Origin: a virus
DNA length: 59,270 nucleotides
Direction: 5' to 3' (one strand)
IMG/VR virus record: IMGVR_UViG_3300005096_000097
Coordinates: 1-59,270 of that record
Made by a program: the position numbers and the translations under genes. Shown piece by piece: positions 9,308 to 16,597 of this stretch (positions are counted from its first letter, which is position 1; each line of letters begins with the position of its first letter). Below the pieces are notes generated by a model. That model searched no databases. It worked only from the letters and a program-made list of their open reading frames with translations, and was not told where the DNA came from.

Positions 9308-9661
9308 TTAAATCATGACCAACATGAGAAACATCTTCATAATGGGGATGATGTTTTCAATGACCCATGCCATGATGGCTTCCCAGTCGAGATTGTCAAA
9401 CATGCCACGGAGGGGTTTCTTGGTTTGCTTGGCATACAGACGGGCAACCTTACGCTTCCACTGCTTCCGGACTTGTACTGGTCGAACCCAACCCCCGGGG
9501 CCTTCGAGAGATAGGATTGCTGGGTAATCAATCAATTTGTCATAGATGCTAACATCTACCTGGGGGACGTGACCAGCTTTCTTTGCGGTCTCGTATGCTT
9601 GTTTCACAACAGCGTGGAACTGTTGTTCGTTGGCCCTGTCGCGTTTGGCAGAAATACTCAT
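9308..9661 (-). CDS. Hypothetical protein with C-terminal hydrophobic helix
   Basis: A 117-residue basic protein (AKRDRANEQQFHAVVKQAYE, then RKQWKRKVARLYAKQTKK) ending in a hydrophobic, Met-rich helix (about 95-117, VIENIIPIMKMFLMLVMI) that may be a membrane anchor. Its ATG overlaps the stop of the thioredoxin-like gene (TAATG), so the two are translationally coupled. No family is recognised. Confidence 0.55.
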   Translation of the reverse strand: MSISAKRDRANEQQFHAVVKQAYETAKKAGHVPQVDVSIYDKLIDYPAILSLEGPGGWVRPVQVRKQWKRKVARLYAKQTKKPLRGMFDNLDWEAIMAWVIENIIPIMKMFLMLVMI

Positions 9662-10527
9662 TATATGGCTTTCGTAGTTTTAAGACCCTGTTGCTCACGA
9701 GTCTTGAGATGTTTGGCGATTTTAGCAGCCTTGGTAAAGCCTACAAATAGGATGGTGGGCTTCCCGGCATCCATCACAATAGTGGTGGGCGTGAATCGGA
9801 TATTAAATTGTTCCAGTACTTCAGGAGCTTGCTCAATATCGACATAGAAGACGATGTAACCATCTTTCCGGAGCTGTGCGATTTCCGCATACATCCTGAT
9901 ACAGGGAGCACATGACGGGGACCCAAAGATTACTGCGTAGTTGTGTCGACAATCTTTGGCGTCACAGACGTACGGGGGGCATAGGCAGTCCTTCCCACAG
10001 TCACATTTATGGTCGGCCTTAACCTTCGAGGTGATTATCTTCGTCCGTACGACAGGTGTCCTGTCAGGGTTGACTATTTCCGGCGTCGGGGTTTTGGGGT
10101 TTTCTTCGGAATCCGTGTCCGACGTTCCTTCTTTTCTGCCTTCTTCTGAGCCCTCTTTTGAGCCTTCTCCTTGGCTTTCTCCTTGGCTTTCTCCTTGGCT
10201 TTCTCCTTGGCTTTCTCCTTGGCTTTGTCCTTGGCTTTGTCCTTGGCTTTGTCCGAAGAGCTTGTCGTAGGGGCTGGGTCGGAGTCCGAGGTAGATTCGG
10301 AGTCGGGCACGGTTGCTCGTTCTTCGCGGACGGCTTGAACTAAATTGAGGACCTTCTTCAGTTCCTCGCCCCAGTTGATCTTCCGCTTGGTGCCAAAGCG
10401 AACGATAATCGAAATCAGTTGATTCCTGAACCGTCGCCAAATGCTGTACAGGTTGAGAATTCCCATTGTTGGTGTATCCTATTGTAATCAAGGCAAAGGC
10501 AACACTCATTAACAGAAACAAACGCAT
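9661..10527 (-). CDS. Exported thioredoxin-like protein with Cys-rich cluster
   Basis: A 288-residue protein. Residues 1-24 look like a signal peptide or membrane anchor (MRLFLLMSVAFALITIGY). Residues 93-121 are Gln/Glu-Ser-Gln-Gly repeats. A six-Cys cluster follows (C175, C177, C181, C183, C188, C193), then a thioredoxin fold with active site C206-A-P-C209 and cis-Pro region FTPTTIV (P247). The CDCGxDCxCPP-type cluster before the Trx domain may bind metal. It probably acts in disulfide chemistry outside the cytoplasm, fitting the Cys-rich exported neighbours. Part of residues 20-152 also lies over a second open same-strand frame, so the N-terminal half is uncertain. Confidence 0.7.
   Translation of the reverse strand: MRLFLLMSVAFALITIGYTNNGNSQPVQHLATVQESTDFDYRSLWHQAEDQLGRGTEEGPQFSSSRPRRTSNRARLRIYLGLRPSPYDKLFGQSQGQSQGQSQGESQGESQGESQGESQGEGSKEGSEEGRKEGTSDTDSEENPKTPTPEIVNPDRTPVVRTKIITSKVKADHKCDCGKDCLCPPYVCDAKDCRHNYAVIFGSPSCAPCIRMYAEIAQLRKDGYIVFYVDIEQAPEVLEQFNIRFTPTTIVMDAGKPTILFVGFTKAAKIAKHLKTREQQGLKTTKAI
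10074..10466 (-). CDS. Overlapping same-strand frame: K/E/A-rich protein, alternative to the Trx N-terminus
   Basis: A 130-codon frame open inside the thioredoxin-like gene, shifted by one base. It begins MGILNLYSIWRRFRNQLISI with AGGA upstream, has ordinary-looking codons, then KDKA/KEKA repeats from the same 12-bp units that give GESQ in the other frame, and ends PKPRRRK at the point where the Cys cluster of the Trx protein begins. Either it is a true overlapping gene, or it is the original N-terminal coding frame joined to the Trx part by frameshift. Which is translated cannot be settled from sequence alone. Confidence 0.35.
   Translation of the reverse strand: MGILNLYSIWRRFRNQLISIIVRFGTKRKINWGEELKKVLNLVQAVREERATVPDSESTSDSDPAPTTSSSDKAKDKAKDKAKEKAKEKAKEKAKEKAKEKAQKRAQKKAEKKERRTRIPKKTPKPRRRK
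10160..10251 (-). repeat. 12-bp tandem repeat within two overlapping frames
   Basis: About seven copies of TTGGCTTTCTCC or TTGGCTTTGTCC (plus-strand view). On the minus strand they encode GESQ/GQSQ in one frame and KEKA/KDKA in the other. As the unit length is a multiple of three, copy-number change keeps both frames open. Confidence 0.9.
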
Positions 10528-10541
10528 AGTGGGGGGTGCCT

Positions 10542-12101
10542 TTAGTAAAGCTTGTAGTCAAGGTTCTGGCTAGGGTAGCCAAGGTAATTTGACAGGGCAT
10601 AACTGTCGTCCCATGCCAACATCTTCTCAAGGATTCGAGCGTCAACCCAGAAGGACCCCGGGGGCTGCCCCAATCGTGTTGGTCCACTGTTCCAGTCAGG
10701 TCCCCAGCTATTCAGTAGGAGTCCGCCAGATCGCTTCCCTGAGTCATCAATACCTGCCAGTAACATACAGTGATACCAGGTATCTTTGGCTTTTGCAAAG
10801 CCATCCCGGTCGCGGGTGTCTTTGAAGCCTTGGTCAGAGCAGATGACTACCGGGTAGCCATTATAGACCGAATCTCGTGCTTCTTCCCAGGTTCTGACTA
10901 GGGTTGTGGTCCTGACCGGGTGTCTCTTGGAGATTACCTCAAGGTCATCGGGTACTCCGCCACCCCAGGTTGTGCATTTCTCACAGTTGTGTGCCCAGTC
11001 ACGGGCTTTGGCACCACTGTAGTTGGTAAAGTCATACTTACCATCGAGGTAGGGTCGTCGGAGTAACACCCCACCTTCGCGACACCACTGGGCTGCCCAG
11101 CTACCTGTCGAACCATCTCCATTAACAACTCCTTTGCCAACTTCGACTCGGGAGCCCGCATAAATGACCTCAGTGGCACACTTGGCTTGCCACTCGCCAT
11201 TCCCTTGACTTGCTTGGACGGCGTCCAGGATATCAATTCCAAGACCCCACCCATGGGACACACAGTTGTGGACGGCAACCCCATTTGCGATAAAAGAGTG
11301 GTGTGCATCTGCTACCCCAATATCATAGACCTTGGAGGGGGCTTCAATACTCGTCACACCTTTCACAGGTCGGCAGTAAAAGGAGAGGAATAACCAGTCG
11401 GGGTCTTGGAACAGGTTCGGAACCTGGCTAAGGTCACTTTTAGGTGTCAACAGGTAATCGGTGTCTCGTAAGTCACCAGCTTGTATCCACTCAGGTTGGC
11501 GTGTTTCATAAACCTGGCAAACAGCCTGGTTACTGGATCCATTAACACATCGTTCGTAAAATGCTTTGTTGACTCGTTTTCCAGCAACCCAGCACGTCCT
11601 GTACACTAGGAACTGGTGATCCTCAGTGACTTCGATGGCTTCACCCCCCGTCACATCAACACGGACCATACCTGACCGAGGGGTCAGTTCCCGAGTACTA
11701 ACGACGTCGGTCAGTGTTCCTAACCCCGTAAAGACCTGGTCACCAACTTGGATGTCTTCAATGGGGACCACACTCATACTAGTTTGGACCATTGTGCCAG
11801 CCGCAAAGCAGTCACCAATGGCCTGGTCGTGAGGCGCAATGGGCGTGCCAGTGGCAGTCTCCATGAACTTCCACAGTGGGGCAACTTTACCCTCACCTGA
11901 ACCTGCCAATTGGCGTCCGGCTTGAGCAAAGTAGTGGACCTTGTTCTGTGACTTGAACTTAGCGGTTGCTCGTTTGTTTGGCTTCCAACCCGCATAGACA
12001 GGGCGACTACCAGCTAGGAGTTCTTTTGGAAGGAGGAGACCTGCGGCGAGTCCCGTGGCGAGTCCCGTGGTTGTTTTGAGGAAGTCTCGCCTAGAAACCA
12101 T
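10542..12101 (-). CDS. Tat-signal papain-like cysteine protease interrupted by a mini-intein
   Basis: A 519-residue precursor. Residues 1-30 form a twin-arginine signal (SRRDFLKTTTGLATGLAAGL). A papain-like (C1-type) domain follows, in which the oxyanion Gln region HDQAIGD (91-97) is cut from the catalytic Cys by an intein (98-279). After splicing the site reads QAIGDCVSHGWG. The catalytic His lies in DTWYHCMLLAG (H443) and Asn in LLNSWGPDWN (N463). The protease is therefore inactive until spliced, and it would be exported folded. Location in the head operon next to other secreted proteins suggests a late role in lysis or envelope attack (inference). The phage's own TatA lies at 32396. Confidence 0.8.
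   Translation of the reverse strand: MVSRRDFLKTTTGLATGLAAGLLLPKELLAGSRPVYAGWKPNKRATAKFKSQNKVHYFAQAGRQLAGSGEGKVAPLWKFMETATGTPIAPHDQAIGDCFAAGTMVQTSMSVVPIEDIQVGDQVFTGLGTLTDVVSTRELTPRSGMVRVDVTGGEAIEVTEDHQFLVYRTCWVAGKRVNKAFYERCVNGSSNQAVCQVYETRQPEWIQAGDLRDTDYLLTPKSDLSQVPNLFQDPDWLFLSFYCRPVKGVTSIEAPSKVYDIGVADAHHSFIANGVAVHNCVSHGWGLGIDILDAVQASQGNGEWQAKCATEVIYAGSRVEVGKGVVNGDGSTGSWAAQWCREGGVLLRRPYLDGKYDFTNYSGAKARDWAHNCEKCTTWGGGVPDDLEVISKRHPVRTTTLVRTWEEARDSVYNGYPVVICSDQGFKDTRDRDGFAKAKDTWYHCMLLAGIDDSGKRSGGLLLNSWGPDWNSGPTRLGQPPGSFWVDARILEKMLAWDDSYALSNYLGYPSQNLDYKLY
11265..11810 (-). other. Mini-intein (182 residues, no homing endonuclease)
   Basis: The splicing domain starts at C98 (CFAAGTMVQT) with the block-B motif VTEDHQFLVY (TxxH, about 159-162). 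It ends with the block-F/G motif SKVYDIGVADAHHSFIANG then VAVHN (N279), followed by Cys +1 (C280) of the extein. All splicing residues are present: Cys1, block-B His, penultimate His, terminal Asn and Cys+1. No LAGLIDADG or HNH region lies between them, so it is a minimal Hint intein. The +1 Cys is also the protease nucleophile. Confidence 0.85.
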
Positions 12102-12141
12102 GTCTTATCCCTTCAAGTTGTGGGGTCCATTTATTCTGCGT

Positions 12142-12945
12142 TTATTCTGCGGTCCGGGCATAGTCCCGGAGGGCTTGTGCTACTTCTTTCCAAACGAAGG
12201 CATGGGATTTCACATCTGAGAGCTTCCCATCTTGAGCCATGGCTCGTAATTCTAACATGAGGGAGTCCAGAAGGGGTGCCCAGGCTTGAACCCGAGTCCC
12301 CAGTGCGTCTCGATTCGAGGTGGCTGTTGCTTGGATAATCTCGACGGGTGTGGTGAATGTGTCTTGGTCAATAATGATGGCAATTGAGGAGAAGGACTGT
12401 GCCAGCTTCATTGCGTCATCACGTTTGGAGGGGCTCTCCACATCTTCGATCCAATCCAGCACCTTTGCCTGGAGGTCCTCACCTGGCTTTGGTGGGGGTC
12501 CGTTGGCTTGACCACCAGTGACTCGGACTTTGTGGATAGCAATATCAGAATCGCCACCCAGAGCACACGAAACCATAAAGGTATAAGTCACATCTTTGGC
12601 ACCTGTACCACACACAATGATCCGTCCATCATCAAACGTACGGAGACCAGGGGGTTTGGGCTCCACCTCATAATCAAATCCACCACCAAGGCTGCCAGAT
12701 AGATCGAGGGTAATTAGGGTCCCAACCTTCACTTTGTCTGGTCCTTGGATAACTACCTCAGCTTTGTCTTCGCGAGGGGTTTGGTCATCTGCATCGCCAT
12801 AGACCTGCATTGAAGTGTCAGGGTGCCCATGGTGTGTTGGTGTTTCAGCGGCGAAACCCCAGTTTGTGATGGTACCATATCCAATAATTGTGGCAGAGAT
12901 GGTGAGGGCAACAACAAGCAGTTTGATTTTACTCAGGCGGGACAT
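12142..12945 (-). CDS. Secreted protein with Ig/PKD-like domain
   Basis: A 267-residue protein. The N-terminal signal peptide (SRLSKIKLLVVALTISATII, cleavage near AAET at about 33) is followed by an Ig/PKD-like beta domain (about 60-145: GPDKVKVGTLITLDLSGS and KDVTYTFMVSCALGG). A helical C-terminal part (about 155-267) completes it. The 'GP..v.vGtli.ldlsgS' opening is typical of PKD/cadherin-like modules. It lies between the Tat protease and a tRNA, in the exported-protein block. It may be a surface or periplasmic partner of the protease; no enzyme motif is seen. Confidence 0.6.
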   Translation of the reverse strand: MSRLSKIKLLVVALTISATIIGYGTITNWGFAAETPTHHGHPDTSMQVYGDADDQTPREDKAEVVIQGPDKVKVGTLITLDLSGSLGGGFDYEVEPKPPGLRTFDDGRIIVCGTGAKDVTYTFMVSCALGGDSDIAIHKVRVTGGQANGPPPKPGEDLQAKVLDWIEDVESPSKRDDAMKLAQSFSSIAIIIDQDTFTTPVEIIQATATSNRDALGTRVQAWAPLLDSLMLELRAMAQDGKLSDVKSHAFVWKEVAQALRDYARTAE

Positions 12946-12966
12946 ATGTTTTCCTTAGGGTGGGAG

Positions 12967-13037
12967 CAGAGCAACAAGGAATCGAACCCTGTCCTAGTGG
13001 ACCAAAACCACCCGTGCCACCAATACACCATTGCTCT
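12967..13037 (-). tRNA. tRNA-Gln (anticodon UUG)
   Basis: It folds as a full cloverleaf on the minus strand: acceptor AGAGCAA/TTGCTCT (7 pairs), D stem GTGT/GCAC, anticodon stem GGTGG/CCACT with loop TTTTGGT (anticodon TTG), T stem CAGGG/CCTTG with loop TTCGATT, discriminator G, and no encoded CCA. Gln identity fits the UUG anticodon and G73. Its first two bases overlap the stop codon of the neighbouring gene. It probably supplements CAA decoding in late genes. Confidence 0.85.
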
Positions 13038-13287
13038 AGGGTTTGACTTCTGGGGGCTCGGTGGGGTTGGGACGCTCTCCGAGTTTATTAAATGCTAGGA
13101 GTCGGGCTTTTGTTTCGATAGCCGCTGCTAGGCGATTCAGTTGTTCAGTTGATTGGGGTTGGTTAGCGAGTTTTCTCAGAATTCTCGTGCAGTCAACGAG
13201 TGCATCATACTGACCTTCCCAGTATTGCCGGGAGCCATATGGTAGGTTTACCAGAGAAGAAGCACTGCTTGGTTGTTTCCGTGCCAT
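13036..13287 (-). CDS. Hypothetical helical protein
   Basis: An 83-residue protein with a central helical stretch (WEGQYDALVDCTRILRKLAN, then LNRLAAAIETKARLLAFNKL) and a Pro-rich end. Its stop codon shares two bases with the 5' end of the tRNA-Gln, and its start overlaps the preceding gene by 40 bases, so it is packed into the operon. Function not recognised. Confidence 0.5.
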   Translation of the reverse strand: MARKQPSSASSLVNLPYGSRQYWEGQYDALVDCTRILRKLANQPQSTEQLNRLAAAIETKARLLAFNKLGERPNPTEPPEVKP

Positions 13288-13679
13288 CGTTCAGTGTCTT
13301 CCGCAAAACAGTTCTCACAACGGTCATAATAAATAACGTGTGCTGGTTTGCCACAAGCACACTGACCCTCTATCCGTGGGGTCACCTCTGGCTTTGGTGT
13401 GGGTTTGGTTTTGGTAGGTGCGCGAAAAGAACGCTGGGGTGTAGCAGTGGGTTCTGGGATGTTATCGGTATATTGGGTGAACTGGGCTCCAAAGCACGCC
13501 TGGCGCCCGTGGCTACATTGGGTGCTACTCGGGGATCCCGAGGCAGTGGCTTGGGAGACGTGAATCGGGGGTGCAGATTTGCCATTGTCTTGTTTCCGAT
13601 TTTGAAGAAACCGCTGAAGCGGGGGTGTCCCCACTTCAGGGGTTGTGTTTGTTTGCTTTGACAGCTTACAGACTTTCAA
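13248..13679 (-). CDS. Hypothetical protein with C-terminal zinc ribbon
   Basis: A 143-residue protein, mostly low-complexity (Pro, Thr, Lys, Ser), with a Cys motif near the end: CACGKPAHVIYYDRCENC (about 107-124), which looks like a small zinc ribbon. The long disordered N-terminus suggests a linker or scaffold rather than an enzyme. It overlaps the next gene by 40 bases. Function unknown. Confidence 0.5.
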   Translation of the reverse strand: MKVCKLSKQTNTTPEVGTPPLQRFLQNRKQDNGKSAPPIHVSQATASGSPSSTQCSHGRQACFGAQFTQYTDNIPEPTATPQRSFRAPTKTKPTPKPEVTPRIEGQCACGKPAHVIYYDRCENCFAEDTERWHGNNQAVLLLW

Positions 13680-13680
13680 C

Positions 13681-13920
13681 TTAGGGCTTTAATCGACCAG
13701 TATCACTCGTGGACCCTGGTGGAATTGGTTGTCCAGGGTGGCTATTGAACACATTTCGCTCAATAGTCCCTTCCGTAGGTTCCGCAGCATTCGGGGCATC
13801 CCTGTAGGTGTTACTGGATCCTAGGGGTGAACCATTACGGGCGTCAGCAATGCTTGCTTCCTGCCGGCTCTCTTCTCGGGCCTTCCCACTAGGGGAGGTA
13901 TCGGCAACATGTTTTGGCAT
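13681..13920 (-). CDS. Hypothetical disordered protein
   Basis: A 79-residue hydrophilic protein (MPKHVADTSPSGKAREESRQ...), predicted unstructured. The start was set at MPKHVAD because AAAGGA lies 6 bases upstream; a longer start at 13956 lacks one. No motif was found. It sits two bases before the zinc-ribbon gene in the same operon. Confidence 0.45.
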   Translation of the reverse strand: MPKHVADTSPSGKAREESRQEASIADARNGSPLGSSNTYRDAPNAAEPTEGTIERNVFNSHPGQPIPPGSTSDTGRLKP

Positions 13921-13992
13921 GGTATTCCTTTGAGTGTGGATTGTGGCGAGTCCCACTAGAGGTTATTTCATTGTGGTGTGGGTCGCCAGGGA

Positions 13993-14277
13993 CTATTTGA
14001 TTGTGACAGCGGACTTGGTGACAAATCGGAGACCAATATTGAGGACACCGATGAGGGTCGCTGCCATGGTTGCCCATTCTGGGTTGTTTTGGATGAGGTC
14101 ACTACCACTCACGGTGGCCGCAAGTCCTGCGACGACTGTGAGAAGATTGACCCAGAAGGTCTTAGACTTAATGATGGGTTTGGTCATTGGGGGCTCCGGG
14201 GGTGTAATGATTGTGATATTTGGGATATTTGGGGTCTCTGGCTTAGGGACTAAGCCATCATATGGGGATTTGCTCAT
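13993..14277 (-). CDS. Holin-like two-helix membrane protein
   Basis: A 94-residue protein. A Pro-rich N-terminus (about 1-35) precedes two hydrophobic helices (FWVNLLTVVAGLAATVSG about 41-59 and EWATMAATLIGVLNIGLRFV about 67-86). The 'SKTfWvN.lt..aG' opening and 'Ai.GvlNi.LRf.T' ending match a widespread family of short phage/prophage membrane proteins regarded as holins. ATGA overlap with the upstream gene shows coupling. A pore-forming lysis role is inferred from family resemblance. Confidence 0.6.
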   Translation of the reverse strand: MSKSPYDGLVPKPETPNIPNITIITPPEPPMTKPIIKSKTFWVNLLTVVAGLAATVSGSDLIQNNPEWATMAATLIGVLNIGLRFVTKSAVTIK

Positions 14278-14816
14278 TTGAGGTCCTCAGTATTTTGGGT
14301 TTGGCAGATGATACCTGCAATAATGTCGCTCAACTTGATGAGGTCGTCCTCCCAGCCATCGTACTTGTCCTCAACCATCTCAGAAATAGCCTGAACGATG
14401 CGTTGACCCCATGTGATTAGGGCTGGCTTGGCCAGGAGGAGTCCAGAAGACATGGCAAGTCGATTTAGAGAGACAGTGACCTTCTCAGATTTCATCAGAA
14501 GTTCGGCGATGGGCGCCGAATGGACAAGAAGCGTAGCCTCATCAGTGATAAGCTGGGTGCGGGCCACCAACATCATGTTGAGCTGCATCAGGTTTTCCCG
14601 CAATAATGCAATTTCATCGCCATCCTTGCCCTCCAGGATGAGACGACGCTCAAACTGTTCGGTGAGGTAATTCTGTGTCTCTTGGAGGGTTTTCTTCCGA
14701 CCCCCGTGCCTGAGACAGTACTCGAACCCTTCAGCGGAAATATTCCAACACTGACCACCATCTGAACCAGACGCCCGGCATCTACGTTTGTCGTCGGCGT
14801 CCTTTACTCGTTCCAT
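14274..14816 (-). CDS. HGG-motif zinc protein, possibly terminase small-subunit-like
   Basis: A 180-residue protein. The N-terminal zinc-finger-like segment (RRCRASGSDGGQCWN, then CLRHGG; Cys at about 13, 23, 33 plus His) is followed by helices. The 'C....g.qC.n.......C..HGG' signature is common in phage proteins encoded near packaging genes. A small-terminase or DNA-binding role is therefore possible, but it is far from the large terminase here and unproven. It is the first gene of the leftward operon. Confidence 0.55.
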   Translation of the reverse strand: MERVKDADDKRRCRASGSDGGQCWNISAEGFEYCLRHGGRKKTLQETQNYLTEQFERRLILEGKDGDEIALLRENLMQLNMMLVARTQLITDEATLLVHSAPIAELLMKSEKVTVSLNRLAMSSGLLLAKPALITWGQRIVQAISEMVEDKYDGWEDDLIKLSDIIAGIICQTQNTEDLK

Positions 14817-14891
14817 GATGTTCCTGCTGAAAAGTGTGTCCCCAATTTACTGTACACTATACTATAACGGTGAGATACACTTTCGACCCGG

Positions 14892-14920
14892 AATAATGGC
14901 ATAATCGGTAAAATAGTCAA
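14892..14920 (-). promoter_or_regulatory. Candidate leftward promoter
   Basis: On the minus strand TTGACT is followed after 17 bases by ATTATT, about 75 bases before the first leftward gene. The -35 is good but the -10 is poor. An alternative -10 (TATAGT, near 14860) lacks a clear -35. One of them should drive the structural operon. Confidence 0.35.
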
Positions 14921-14959
14921 AAGTATCCAAAGTATTTCGGTTTTAATGGTTAAACCCCT

Positions 14960-14969
14960 ACCCTAGGGT
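14960..14969. promoter_or_regulatory. 10-bp perfect palindrome in divergent region
   Basis: ACCCTAGGGT lies between the leftward and rightward promoters, a typical place for an operator. Similar 'TTAGGGTG' strings occur right after the -10 boxes of other rightward promoters in this window. Confidence 0.4.
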
Positions 14970-15015
14970 GCCTCTATATACGCTAATCGAGGGGATTAAA
15001 GTCCAACACAACGGG

Positions 15016-15044
15016 TTGACATCCCACCTTGTGCAGGTTATCCT
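15016..15044 (+). promoter_or_regulatory. Rightward sigma70-type promoter
   Basis: TTGACA, 17-base spacer, TATCCT; the first rightward gene starts 33 bases after the -10. It is likely to drive the overlapping gene chain starting at 15077. Confidence 0.65.
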
Positions 15045-15076
15045 AGAGGATATCCCTTAACTCTGGAGACACACAC

Positions 15077-15319
15077 ATGCGACAGTACCGAATTATTACG
15101 AAGACACCTACCGTCAAGCAGGTCATTCTACGCCCTGGGATGGATTCCAGTCAGTACAACATCCCCGAAGTCCGGGATGCAGTGGATTACTTAAAGTCCC
15201 AGCCCCACGTAGAAATGATTGGAATCCGAATTGGCGCTAAGTATTTCTCACTTGTGGTGGTCCACAACGATGAGTTACAACCCGATCATTTCCGCCTGGA
15301 CGAGCCCAGCAATGGTTAG
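15077..15319 (+). CDS. Hypothetical protein, first gene of rightward operon
   Basis: An 80-residue protein of mixed alpha/beta character (YRIITKTPTVKQVILRPGMD, VEMIGIRIGAKYFSLVVVHN). GGAG lies 9 bases upstream of the ATG. First position behind a strong promoter suggests early, high expression, but no family is recognised. Confidence 0.55.
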   Translation: MRQYRIITKTPTVKQVILRPGMDSSQYNIPEVRDAVDYLKSQPHVEMIGIRIGAKYFSLVVVHNDELQPDHFRLDEPSNG

Positions 15320-15506
15320 TACTGACATCAGTGGCGAGCCGATCTTGAATTTTAGGGGTAAAAGACGTGGAAACTTGGTCCAAACCCTTGACGGGGACCC
15401 CAATGTAAACGATAATAGGATTGTAGGTCGATTGTTGTTCTTTCTGCACAGTCCTGAGTGTCAGGGGTGGCTCAAAGACCATTCTGACTATTTCCTGACC
15501 CAGTGA
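15312..15506 (+). CDS. Hypothetical protein
   Basis: A 64-residue protein. The start at 15312 gives an ATGGTTAG overlap with the preceding stop, a junction style seen repeatedly here; earlier in-frame ATGs at 15219 and 15270 are possible. The C-terminal part (RIVGRLLFFLHSPECQGWLK) may be a helix. Function unknown. Confidence 0.4.
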   Translation: MVSTDISGEPILNFRGKRRGNLVQTLDGDPNVNDNRIVGRLLFFLHSPECQGWLKDHSDYFLTQ

Positions 15507-15517
15507 AAGAGTGTAAA

Positions 15518-15907
15518 ATGCCAATCAATTTGGACAAGTTCTTCAAGACCCAGAAGGGTCAAACTGTTGACGAGGCTCTGATTAAGGAGCTGGCCGCCTG
15601 CCTCCCGGACTTATTGGCTTCCACCAATGAGGCCATTAACCAGAAGGGGCGTAAAATCGAAGGGCACTTAGAGAAGATTGTTGCCCTTACCGCCGAGTAC
15701 GAGACCCTGGAGAGGGTCTCGAACGACGTATGGCTGACCCCCGTGACAGACTTTGAAATCCATTATGGTGGCGGCAATGGTATGTCGATGGACAAGGCAT
15801 CCGGACCTCGGGTGAAACAAGTCGCGATGGATCTTCTGTCAGACTCACTCAAGACCAACCGTCTGGAGTACCTAACGTCCTCGAATGCTCTGTTGAAGCT
15901 AAAATAA
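15518..15907 (+). CDS. Hypothetical helical protein
   Basis: A 129-residue protein. ATG at 15518 is chosen over a GTG at 15503, with GAG 7 bases upstream. The helical N-terminal half (LDKFFKTQKGQTVDEALIKE, LEKIVALTAEYETLERVSND) precedes a Gly-rich loop. Its TAA overlaps the lipase start (TAATG), so the two are co-translated. Function unknown. Confidence 0.5.
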   Translation: MPINLDKFFKTQKGQTVDEALIKELAACLPDLLASTNEAINQKGRKIEGHLEKIVALTAEYETLERVSNDVWLTPVTDFEIHYGGGNGMSMDKASGPRVKQVAMDLLSDSLKTNRLEYLTSSNALLKLK

Positions 15908-16596
15908 TGCCCAGTATCCACGACTATTCACTCTTAGCTGAGATGTGTAAATCCACCTACACCTGGTACCCCTGGAGGGATCGCGAAGGGGTCGAGGTGG
16001 TGGAAGTCGAAGAAGGTCCTATGGTCTTCTATCTCGTGAAGTGGCCTGGTAACCTTGCCTGTGTTATTCGGGGCACTGATGACATTAGGGATTGGATATA
16101 CAACTTCCGTGTGAGTAGTAAGAGCACTGGTGGTGTCCACCGGGGGTGGTTTCAGTTGTTCCAACGGATATACCCAAAGGTGACTGAGTTTTATCTGGAC
16201 CATTATTGCCCTGGTGAAGGTTGTTGTCTGAGCTTAGCAGGGCACAGCCTTGGGGGCGCAATCGCCACACTGATTCACCGGGAAGCCACCCATGTCCACA
16301 ATATCCAATTAAACAAAGTGTGCGTGTTTGGGTCACCTGCCCCTTATAGTCACCGGCGTGGCCTCCTGGAAGATAAGCTCCCCTGGTCAGATAATCTCGT
16401 CCGTTTTGTTAATGGTAACGATATTATACCCTCAGTGCTCAACTGGCGGCGAAACACCCATGTAGGGACAGAAGTACAAATCGGAAACCCCTCATGGTGG
16501 CGGTGGCGCCACATGGTGACCGACCATGATATGCCTCAGTATTTAACAAGTATGAATGCGGACCTGAACCGCTCAATCCAACTCCCGAGGTCCTAA
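15907..16596 (+). CDS. Class 3 lipase (alpha/beta hydrolase)
   Basis: A 229-residue protein of the fungal-lipase-like class 3 family. The nucleophile elbow is LSLAGHSLGGAIAT (S114), the acid is in FVNGNDIIP (D172) and the His in DHDMPQYL (H207). RGTDDIRDWIYNF (about 55-67) fits the family's 'RGT.s..Dw..d' strand. No signal peptide is visible, so it would act in the cytoplasm or be released at lysis. It heads a set of hydrolase genes (nuclease-like, trypsin-like) and may help degrade host membrane lipid (inference). Confidence 0.8.
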   Translation: MPSIHDYSLLAEMCKSTYTWYPWRDREGVEVVEVEEGPMVFYLVKWPGNLACVIRGTDDIRDWIYNFRVSSKSTGGVHRGWFQLFQRIYPKVTEFYLDHYCPGEGCCLSLAGHSLGGAIATLIHREATHVHNIQLNKVCVFGSPAPYSHRRGLLEDKLPWSDNLVRFVNGNDIIPSVLNWRRNTHVGTEVQIGNPSWWRWRHMVTDHDMPQYLTSMNADLNRSIQLPRS

Positions 16597-16597
16597 G

